Source: CAYWFU01 sp964457585 (lineage in GTDB: Bacteria; JACRDZ01). Taken from it: a stretch of 20,070 nucleotides of DNA. Position numbers and translations under genes: made by a program. Under the pieces are notes generated by a model, which did no database searches, was not told the DNA's origin, and saw only the letters and a list, made by a program, of their open reading frames with translations. The DNA lies in contig CAYWFU010000054.1 in NCBI GenBank assembly GCA_964457585.1, positions 1-20,070 of the forward strand, in the 5' to 3' direction. This document shows, piece by piece, positions 13,722-20,070 of this stretch. Numbering within the stretch: the first letter of the stretch is position 1; the number at the start of each line of letters is the position of its first letter.

Positions 13722-14207
13722 ATGAAAATCGGACTTATGGCAGACAGTCATGATCATATATTCAACGTTGTAAAGGCGTTAAAAGTATTTAAGGAAAATA
13801 ATGTTGAATTAGTTATGCATGCAGGTGATTTCGTTGCTCCATTTACTGTTAAAAAAATATATGCGGGAATTAAGGTCATAGGAGTATTTGGCAATAATGA
13901 AGGTGAAAAAAAAGGTATTCTTGATATAACCAGAGATTTACCTGTTGAAATTCATTATGAACCCTATTTTTTTGAAATAAATGATATTAAATTCTGTTTA
14001 GTTCATGATTTACAAAAATTTTCTTCTAACTCAGAACATAAAGCTAAAATAGTTATTTTTGGCCATACACATAAACAGGAAAAATACATAAAAGATAATA
14101 TATTATTTATTAATCCGGGTGAATCATGCGGATGGGTTAACGGCAAAGCTACTGCCGCAATATTAAATTTACCTGATATGGAATGTAATTTTTTTGAAAT
14201 AATTTAA
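13722..14207 (+). CDS. YfcE/MJ0936-family metallophosphoesterase
   Basis: The 161-residue calcineurin-like phosphodiesterase carries all the metal-binding blocks in order: ADSHDH (residues 7-12), HAGDFV (about 35), FGNNEGEK (about 58), a lone His in LVHD (about 90) and FGHTHKQE (about 110). Family members hydrolyse simple phosphodiesters or nucleotides in vitro; the natural substrate is usually unknown. I start it at ATG 13722, with AAGGGG upstream, and not at the GTG one codon earlier. It is close behind argC and likely cotranscribed. An imperfect tandem copy of TGAAATAATTTA marks its stop. Confidence 0.88.
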   Translation: MKIGLMADSHDHIFNVVKALKVFKENNVELVMHAGDFVAPFTVKKIYAGIKVIGVFGNNEGEKKGILDITRDLPVEIHYEPYFFEINDIKFCLVHDLQKFSSNSEHKAKIVIFGHTHKQEKYIKDNILFINPGESCGWVNGKATAAILNLPDMECNFFEII

Positions 14208-14272
14208 ATGAAATAATTTATTTTGTAATTATTTTGTGTTAATATTTACCCAAACTTAATGGAGGTTAATCC

Positions 14273-15115
14273 ATGCTCTCTAAAATTATTCTTGCAACTA
14301 ATAATTCCGATTATTCTGAAAGTATATTTCTGTTTGCGCTGGATATAGCTCACTCTTTCTCTTCTGAAATTAAAGCAATTTTTGTTGTTAATCAAATTAT
14401 TCAAAACGAAATTTTTTATTCAATGAGTGATTATACTTTTAATGAATTCATTCCTTCTTATTTCCCAATAGAGGAATTAAATAAAAAAATTGAAGAGGAA
14501 GGAAAAAATCTCTTAGATAAATTAGATAGCATACCTGAATCGAAAAATATAATAATAAATAAACAAGTGCTCTATGGATTTGTTGATGAGATTATTTTTA
14601 AAGAATCAAAATATGCTGACATGGTTATAATTGGAAGACATTCACATAGTGAGAGAAAACTATTAGGATTTCTTGGTTCTAATACTGAAAGAATCATGTC
14701 CCGTATAGAAAAACCTTTATTTATTGTACCTAAAAATTTTACAAATATTAAACGTATATTAGTATGTTATGATGGTAGTCCAAGAGCAAAAATCGGTCTT
14801 AGTTTAGGTGCAGAATATGCAAGAAAAAAAAATGGGGAATTAACAATATTTTCCGTCAGAGAAAATGGAGATTTCAATATAGAACTTCTACAGAAGGAAG
14901 CCATTGATAGTTTAACTGAAAAAAATATTGAAATAAAAACCAAAAACGCTACAGGAGAACCCGCAAAACAAATTTTATCTGAAGCAGTACCGGAAAAATA
15001 TGATCTTATAATTATGGGCGCGCATGGACATAGAAAAATTAAAGAGTTCTTTATTGGGACATCGTCATATGAAGTAGCCAGAAAAACTTCCTGTCCAATT
15101 ATACTGGCAAGGTAA
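14273..15115 (+). CDS. Tandem-domain universal stress protein (UspA family)
   Basis: Two Usp domains lie in 280 residues. Domain 1 (about 1-155) opens SKIILATNNSDYSESIFLFAL and ends in the ATP-type loop IIGRHSHSERKLLGFLGSNT with FIVPK. Domain 2 (about 158-280) opens RILVCYDGSPRAKIGLSLGA and ends IIMGAHGHRKIKEFFIGTSS with PIILAR. Both have the G-x2-G-x9-G-(S/T) type nucleotide-binding motif in recognisable form, although in domain 1 the first glycines are partly replaced. The GGAGG ribosome-binding site is strong. The protein is likely cytosolic; its stress role is family knowledge. One base separates it from the small membrane-protein gene that follows. Confidence 0.9.
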   Translation: MLSKIILATNNSDYSESIFLFALDIAHSFSSEIKAIFVVNQIIQNEIFYSMSDYTFNEFIPSYFPIEELNKKIEEEGKNLLDKLDSIPESKNIIINKQVLYGFVDEIIFKESKYADMVIIGRHSHSERKLLGFLGSNTERIMSRIEKPLFIVPKNFTNIKRILVCYDGSPRAKIGLSLGAEYARKKNGELTIFSVRENGDFNIELLQKEAIDSLTEKNIEIKTKNATGEPAKQILSEAVPEKYDLIIMGAHGHRKIKEFFIGTSSYEVARKTSCPIILAR

Positions 15116-15116
15116 A

Positions 15117-15353
15117 ATGAAAAGATTAAAAACTATTGGTATTTTATTGCAATTCATAGGCTTGATTTTGATTTTATTATTTCAATTTTTTATGCAGGAA
15201 ATATACACACACAAAACAACTCTTTCCGGGCATAATATGATTTTAGTTTTAATGCCTGAAAATAGATCGATTTTATGGGCAGGATATATTTTGCTGTTTG
15301 CCGGATTTATTTTAATTGTTTTTTGTGATTTTAAAGATAATACTGATAATTAG
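15117..15353 (+). CDS. Small two-helix membrane protein, function unknown
   Basis: This 78-residue protein has two hydrophobic helices, about residues 5-26 (TIGILLQFIGLILILLFQFF) and 51-70 (ILWAGYILLFAGFILIVF), joined by a loop of about 24 residues. Short charged ends (MKRLK and DFKDNTDN) suggest both termini lie in the cytoplasm. The ATG is one base beyond the stop of the universal stress gene, which predicts coupled translation and a shared role. I do not recognise the family. Confidence 0.7.
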   Translation: MKRLKTIGILLQFIGLILILLFQFFMQEIYTHKTTLSGHNMILVLMPENRSILWAGYILLFAGFILIVFCDFKDNTDN

Positions 15354-15371
15354 TACTTTAGTGCTGCAGTA

Positions 15372-15435
15372 GGCACAAAGTTTCAAAAATTTAAATTCTG
15401 CAAATTTAGATATTTGAAACTTTGTGCCTTATTTT
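15372..15435 (+). terminator. Long hairpin followed by a T-run, probable terminator
   Basis: GGCACAAAGTTTCAAA (15372-15387) pairs perfectly with 15413-15428 across a 25-base loop and is followed by TTATTTTT. It ends the operon of the universal stress and small membrane genes. The loop is long for an intrinsic terminator, so it could instead be another repeat hairpin of the kind found elsewhere in this window. Confidence 0.5.
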
Positions 15436-15448
15436 TCGAAGGACAATT

Positions 15449-16243
15449 ATGGATTCACCAATAATAATTCAAATTACGGTTGATGAATTAAGGGAAAAAA
15501 TCAGGATTAATGATAACATTACAAATATTCTCGATTATAGCACTATTTTCAAAGATGATCATTTGCCGTATAGAGATACGTTTTTTAAAAGTAATCATAT
15601 TAAAATATACTCAATTAAATTTATTAAAACCAGTTCCTCTGAACTTTCCAGGAGTTTTCCGAGATTTTCTGATAGTCCATTTTCTGAAAAAAATGATAAA
15701 AAAATTCACGTTAAGAATTCTGAATTGGAATATGATAATAGCAATTGTAAAATAAGAGATGTTATTGATGCAGCTCTGATAAAAATAACGAAAAGTCTTA
15801 TCCCCACTGATTTTGCTCTCTATTTAGATTTAAATGAAAATTTGATAAGTCACGAAACAATTGATACATTGAATAAAAATTACATAAAAAATCATCCTGA
15901 GATATACAAATCAGCAATATCTAAAAATGAAGAAATTTTTGAATGTCTAATTGAATCCTGGGATGAAGTATATAATATTTTTTGGAAAAATATAAAACAG
16001 GGAAAAGGTTTTGTATTACGTAAAACTAGTTTTCATTTTTTACGCAGTTTTTATGATTATAAAAAAGATGAAAATTGCGCTAGAGATTTTTTAAATAACA
16101 GCTATATGATATTTGAATCACAATTAGACGATAAAGGGATCCTCATTTTTACTAATAAAATAAATCATTTAGAACTTTTTCAAGAAATGATAAAATTAAA
16201 GGATATAAATAAGAATTTAGCAAGCAGCGCTTTGATTGAATAA
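15449..16243 (+). CDS. Protein of unknown function
   Basis: The 264-residue protein starts at ATG 15449, with GAAGGA eight bases upstream. The frame also runs back to a TTG inside the preceding hairpin at 15422, which I reject as a start. It is soluble, with no signal or membrane segment, and rich in Lys, Ile, Asn, Asp and Ser. It begins MDSPIIIQITVDELREKI. A serine-rich stretch lies at about 62-80, and a helical C-terminal half holds WDEVYNIFWKNIKQGKGFVL and KTSFHFLRSFYDYKKD. I find no catalytic motif and do not recognise the family. Two or more domains are possible because residues 75-100 look disordered. It precedes the glycosyltransferase by 26 bases and may share its transcript. Confidence 0.75.
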   Translation: MDSPIIIQITVDELREKIRINDNITNILDYSTIFKDDHLPYRDTFFKSNHIKIYSIKFIKTSSSELSRSFPRFSDSPFSEKNDKKIHVKNSELEYDNSNCKIRDVIDAALIKITKSLIPTDFALYLDLNENLISHETIDTLNKNYIKNHPEIYKSAISKNEEIFECLIESWDEVYNIFWKNIKQGKGFVLRKTSFHFLRSFYDYKKDENCARDFLNNSYMIFESQLDDKGILIFTNKINHLELFQEMIKLKDINKNLASSALIE

Positions 16244-16269
16244 TTCTTTAAAACTCATCAAGGGAATAA

Positions 16270-16962
16270 ATGCCTAAAAATATATCTGTAATTGTACCTG
16301 TCTTTAATGAGGAAGAAAATCTTTTTTTAGTATTAAAAGAAATTTATACCGCATTGAAGAAGGATTTTAATAATTTTGAAATTATCATAGTTGACGATCA
16401 TAGCAGTGATAATTCATTAAATATTGCTAATTCTTTTGCATCTGATCCTGAACATAATGCTATTGTTATACAATTAGAAAAAAATTATGGTTCAGGTAAA
16501 GCTATTTATATTGGAATAATGCAGGTTAAAAATAATATGGTTATATATATACCTGCTGATGGACAATTTGATTGTTCGGAGATAATTAAATATGCTGAAG
16601 CAGGAGAAAATGCTGATATAGTTTTGGGAATACGCAGTTCAAGATATGATTATAATTTATTCAGAAAAATAAATTCAAAAATTTATATTGTTTTTTTCAA
16701 TTTTTTATTTAATTCCAATTATAAGGATATTAACTGGATTCATCTATGGAAAACGAATATTTTTAAACATATTTCCATACAATCTAAAGGTATATTTTTT
16801 TTAGGGGAGCTGATAGTTAAAGCAAAAGCCTGCGGATATAATAACATTATCGAAATTCCATCGAAATATCTCCCAAGAAAAAAAGGTGTTGCTAAAGGTG
16901 GAAAATTATCTTCAGTTTTAAAGGTTATAAAAGAAATGATATATTTTAAATTAAAAAATTAA
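16270..16962 (+). CDS. Family 2 glycosyltransferase (dolichol-phosphate mannosyltransferase-like)
   Basis: The GT-A fold is seen in VIVPVFNEEENLFLVLKEIY (about residues 7-26), EIIIVDDHSSDNS (about 37-49), LEKNYGSGKAIYIGI (about 68-82) and the PADGQFD metal/sugar site (about 96). The later GIRSSRYDYNLFRKINSKIY is like the RxxR region of polyprenyl-phosphate glycosyltransferases. At 230 residues it has only the catalytic domain, with no C-terminal transmembrane helices. It probably transfers a sugar to a lipid carrier or surface glycan; donor and acceptor cannot be read from the sequence. An AAGGGA ribosome-binding site is present. It converges on the restriction pseudogene, whose end is 36 bases away. 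Confidence 0.85.
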   Translation: MPKNISVIVPVFNEEENLFLVLKEIYTALKKDFNNFEIIIVDDHSSDNSLNIANSFASDPEHNAIVIQLEKNYGSGKAIYIGIMQVKNNMVIYIPADGQFDCSEIIKYAEAGENADIVLGIRSSRYDYNLFRKINSKIYIVFFNFLFNSNYKDINWIHLWKTNIFKHISIQSKGIFFLGELIVKAKACGYNNIIEIPSKYLPRKKGVAKGGKLSSVLKVIKEMIYFKLKN

Positions 16963-16998
16963 AATACTACTCCTATTGTAAGTCGTGTAGTTACGGAA

Positions 16999-19095
16999 TT
17001 ATTTATCCCATTTATACTCCCTGAAATTAGCAACTAAATCAGAAAAAGATTTTGGTTTATATTTATTGAAATCTTCTTCTTCAACAAAAATAAAATCAAA
17101 ATGTATTTTCTTTTGAGAATGATTAATATCTTCGCACCATTTATTTTATTGAAAATACTTTTTTGAGGGATAAGGAATCCCTGATCTTTCACAACAAATG
17201 GACGGGTTTGTTTTAGCTTAATATAATCTCGTATCTCCGCGCTTCCCTTGTCTTGTACTGTCAATTCATTAATTTTCTTTTTAAAAGTCTCTATAATGGT
17301 CTTTGTTGCTTCCAATTCTGATAAATTTCTAAGCGTATTCAAATCATCAATTTCGACTACTTTGGTAAAAAGAAAATCAGACTGTTAAGCGCTAAGATAA
17401 CTTTTTACTTTTCCATAGAGAACATCATAGCCGCTGACAAGGCGAAGGTCTTTCATGATAGCTTGTGTAAAATATCCGATAACACTTCGATAATCACTTA
17501 CTGAATTAGAATCAAGCAAAGTCGTGTGATTGATTTCTCCTGTTGTAATATCTTTAAAAACTATCTCCCGCTTTTCTTCTTCGGAAAATTGTTTGTACTC
17601 TATACGTTTGGTATTAAAAGAGGAGGGTTCAAGGTTTTCAAGACATTTATATTCTCGATATATGCGAGGTGTTAATATAGGAATTTCTATATCAAGCTTA
17701 TCAACATCTTTCTTTGTGTTTTCATTATCAATTTCAATGATGATTGGCGCTTTAGGATCTGTACCTGCGCCCATTGGTTTGCGTTCAAGTTCAACACCTT
17801 CACTCTGGATAGACTCAACAAAATCCATAAATGCATCTGTGCCAACAACGCTGACATATTCTGTTGTATCAGTTCCGGGATACATTCTTCTAAGCCCGCG
17901 CCCCAGAGTTTGTTCCGGCAGGATATTACTTTGCGCAGCGTAAGCCCTGAGACCTACAATAGTGGTAACATTTCGTACATCCCATCCTTCTTTTAGAACA
18001 AGGACGGAAACTATAACCTTATACGGATTTTCCAGGCTGTCTATTTCATTTGCGGCTTTCCTCAGTTTATCGAGTTCTTCCTTACTTTTACCAGTATCAG
18101 CTTCGGAAATTTCACCGTTATTTTTGGTATGGATTACAAGAATCGCACCTTTTATTTCAGGATAAGTATTTTCAAGATACTCCGCAACATCATCACAATT
18201 TTTTGTATCATCTGTCATGATAAATAACACAGATTTTTTGCCGAGTTTTTCATGTTCATTATACGCTTTGCGCCATTCTTCAATACCAAGAGCAATATAA
18301 TCAGCATATTTCTCCGTAAACCTGGAACTTGTTCTTTCAGCTAATTTTGCGCGGCTGGCAGAATCAGGCAGTATTGGATGTTTAACCACATTTTGAGTAA
18401 TAGCTTCAACCAAAGGATAATCACAAACAGTCTGAACAAAAATAGCACCATTGTTATGTTTTGGTGTTGCAGTAACATCCACCTGTAAAGAAAGAAAATG
18501 ATCTTTTTGTTTTAAACGATTATGAATATCTGCAATAGATTTAAACCATGCAAGACGCGAATCATGAATATGATGAGCTTCATCATTTATAACAATCAGT
18601 TCATCAATCTCACGGACAATAACACCCAGGTAATAATAAGACTCATCACTTTAGTTTTTCCGCTGCCAGTCGCCATTTTTACAACAAAACGAAGCCATTC
18701 TTCATCAAACATACCGGTAGATACAGAGCACCCGAAGAATCATATTTTATAAGGTCATATTTGTCTTTTACCTGCGCTACTTCGTACAAGTAGATGATAG
18801 TTTCAATTGCTTCTCTTTGAGCAAAATAGTATTTAAACTCAGTCATGGTTCGATCAGATTTCGGAATAATATGTTCAGTATTAAACCACCATGCAAGAAG
18901 CGCTTTTGATGTAGCAGTTGCGCCGTTATAACTGCTGTACCGCCAATCTTTTACTTCCTTGCGGATTTTGTGAACAAGCGGAGGCAGAAGTTTTTCATAA
19001 CTAGATTCACGCAGAGTTTCATCAGCCGGAAACCAGCGGTATTCAGGGTTTAAAGGTTCATATGGAGATGCAGGAAAAGAAGGATGAATAGCCAT
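16999..19095 (-). pseudogene. Decayed type III-like restriction helicase-nuclease (Res)
   Basis: This is one gene, broken several times, read from 19095. It starts MAIHPSFPASPYEPLNPEYR with RWFPADETLRESSYEKLLPP. Next is an extra CT at 18725-18726 that shifts the frame; in the corrected frame, MATGSGKT (motif I) is at 18653-18673. Only 68 bases separate this from DEAHH (motif II, 18570-18584), where the family has well over 100 residues. The intact helicase core follows (DVTATPKHNN, TLGRGLRRMYPG), then a premature TAA at 17385-17387. The frame resumes QSDFLFTKVVEIDDL through FNKI, where a second deletion near 17140 jumps straight to WCEDIN and the genuine tail FREYKWDK, ending at 16999. The deleted stretch should hold the nuclease core. 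The arrangement matches the family called BPTD_3080 restriction endonuclease, as I remember it. GC is higher than in neighbouring genes. Confidence 0.9.
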
Positions 19096-19913
19096 TATTT
19101 ACTCCTCTCAAATTTTTTCACGCTGTAGTTATCAGTAAGCAATTTCATCTGCTGAATTGCGATTTTATTTAATTTTTCAAGTCTTTGATCCTGAGATAAA
19201 CCTTCATTAATAAAATGAGCATTCAAATTTTCAAGGTTTGATAAGCACACCAATTGAGAAATATCCGCATAATCACGAATGTTACCCTTATTATCAGGGT
19301 TTGTATCTCGCCAATCTTTTGCAGTTTTGCCAAATAAAGCCATATTGAGAACATCAGCTTCTGAAGCGTAAATATTATTAATTTGCTGTTTGGAAAGTTC
19401 ATTAGGGATTAGACTTTTTTTGATTGCGTCCGTATGAATCCGATAATTAATTTTGGTTAAGTTGCGACGAATGTCCCAACCCAGTTGCTTATGTTCTTCA
19501 TCCTTTAGACGTTGAAACTCTTTTATTAGATAGAGTTTAAATTCAACGGAAATCCATGAAGCAAATTCAAAAGCAATGTCTTTATGGGCGTAAGTTCCAC
19601 CATAACGACCAGCTTTAGAAATAATCCCCTTTGCGTTTGTCTTTTCTATCCATTGACTCGGTGTTAATGTAAAACTATTAAGTCCTGCTTGTTTTCTAAA
19701 CCCGTCGAATTCGACGGGTTTAAAATCAGGATTATTCAGTTGCTCCCAAATCCCTAAAAATTCAATAGTATTTCTATTCCTCAGCCAATTTCTGATCAGA
19801 TCATCAGTTCTATTTTCATTTTTATGTCGTGCAATATCAGTAATACAAATATAATCTTCATCATTTTGAGAATAAATAGTAATATCTTTGTCCAATACAT
19901 TGATTTTAGACAT
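19095..19913 (-). CDS. KilA-N domain protein of a restriction locus
   Basis: The 272-residue protein has a KilA-N type domain in the N-terminal half: DYICITDIARHKN (about 20-32), IRNWLRNRNTIEFLGIWEQL (about 40-59), then WIEKTNAKGIISKAGRYGG and YAHKDIAFEFASWISVEFK (about 108-126). KilA-N is a putative DNA-binding domain of phage and bacterial proteins. The C-terminal half (about 140-272) is helical and unrecognised in detail. Its stop overlaps the ATG of the Res gene by one base (TAATG), so the two were built as a unit. From memory, KilA-N genes of this type occur between modification and restriction genes. The frame is complete, unlike its partner. I see no good ribosome-binding site beyond GGAGGG directly before the ATG. 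Confidence 0.88.
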   Translation of the reverse strand: MSKINVLDKDITIYSQNDEDYICITDIARHKNENRTDDLIRNWLRNRNTIEFLGIWEQLNNPDFKPVEFDGFRKQAGLNSFTLTPSQWIEKTNAKGIISKAGRYGGTYAHKDIAFEFASWISVEFKLYLIKEFQRLKDEEHKQLGWDIRRNLTKINYRIHTDAIKKSLIPNELSKQQINNIYASEADVLNMALFGKTAKDWRDTNPDNKGNIRDYADISQLVCLSNLENLNAHFINEGLSQDQRLEKLNKIAIQQMKLLTDNYSVKKFERSK

Positions 19914-20070
19914 TTCACCCTCCCGTAGGACTTTTAATTATGGCTAATTCGCCATAATTTACTTTAATATTTCCCAATGACCAAGCTTACTTGAACCTGG
20001 GCATTTTATCATTCCTTTGTATCCTCTCAAAAATTCAAGGTAAAGAAAAAAACTAAGGGCTAGAAAGTAT
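19914..20070. other. Right-edge stretch with no assignable gene
   Basis: A short minus-strand frame enters from the window edge and ends at about 19964 (its last residues read MIKCPGSSKLGHWEILK). A second overlapping frame encodes NIKVNYGELAIIKSPTGG and ends just before the KilA-N gene. Either may be the tail of a damaged upstream gene such as the missing methyltransferase, but I recognise neither. A small palindrome (TTATGGC, six bases, GCCATAA) lies at 19939-19958. CTAAGGGCTAG near 20053 also occurs in the hairpin element at 4919-5030. Confidence 0.3.

Noticed and set aside
17530..18165. Plus-strand frames opposite the restriction pseudogene
   Set aside because: The minus strand shows a well-conserved helicase core here; the plus frames have no recognisable content.

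Overview
This window is about 20 kb of AT-rich bacterial chromosome. Strong Shine-Dalgarno sites, sigma70-type promoters (TTGACA with TATACT, TATATT or TATAAA), compact operons and housekeeping genes all point to a bacterium. The many hairpin-forming intergenic repeats suggest an uncultivated anaerobic lineage, but I cannot place it in a phylum from this window.

Layout. Bases 203-4908 (minus strand) form one purine/one-carbon/nucleotide operon: purE, a low-molecular-weight phosphatase, an in-frame rpiB-glyA fusion, dCMP deaminase (comEB) and two small cyclic-nucleotide-binding proteins without DNA-binding domains. The junctions of this operon, including its 5' leader, carry four different inverted-repeat elements. 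Two of them (3776-3954 and 4919-5030) have clear target duplications that preserve the ribosome-binding site of the next gene. A divergent promoter pair at 5054-5124 separates this operon from comEC, followed on the plus strand by nadE and a large membrane-anchored TPR protein. Next, on the minus strand, come nadK, whose reading frame is interrupted by an in-frame TAG at codon 25, and a remnant of a methyltransferase C-terminus. A 401-base gap holds a nested inverted repeat and the argC promoter. The plus strand then runs argC, a YfcE/MJ0936-type phosphoesterase, a tandem universal stress protein, a small membrane protein, a gene I do not recognise, and a family 2 glycosyltransferase.

Bases 16999-19913 (minus strand) look like a horizontally acquired defence module, with visibly higher GC than its surroundings. 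It holds an intact KilA-N domain gene followed, with a one-base overlap, by a wrecked type III-like restriction helicase/nuclease gene. That gene has a two-base frameshift, a deletion between helicase motifs I and II, a premature TAA, and a second deletion that removes the nuclease core, yet the true C-terminal tail is still recognisable. No methyltransferase partner is visible before the window ends.

I did not find a convincing undescribed multi-gene system. The most interesting items are the rpiB-glyA fusion, the interrupted nadK, the insertion of palindromic elements at operon junctions, and the decayed restriction locus with an intact KilA-N gene.
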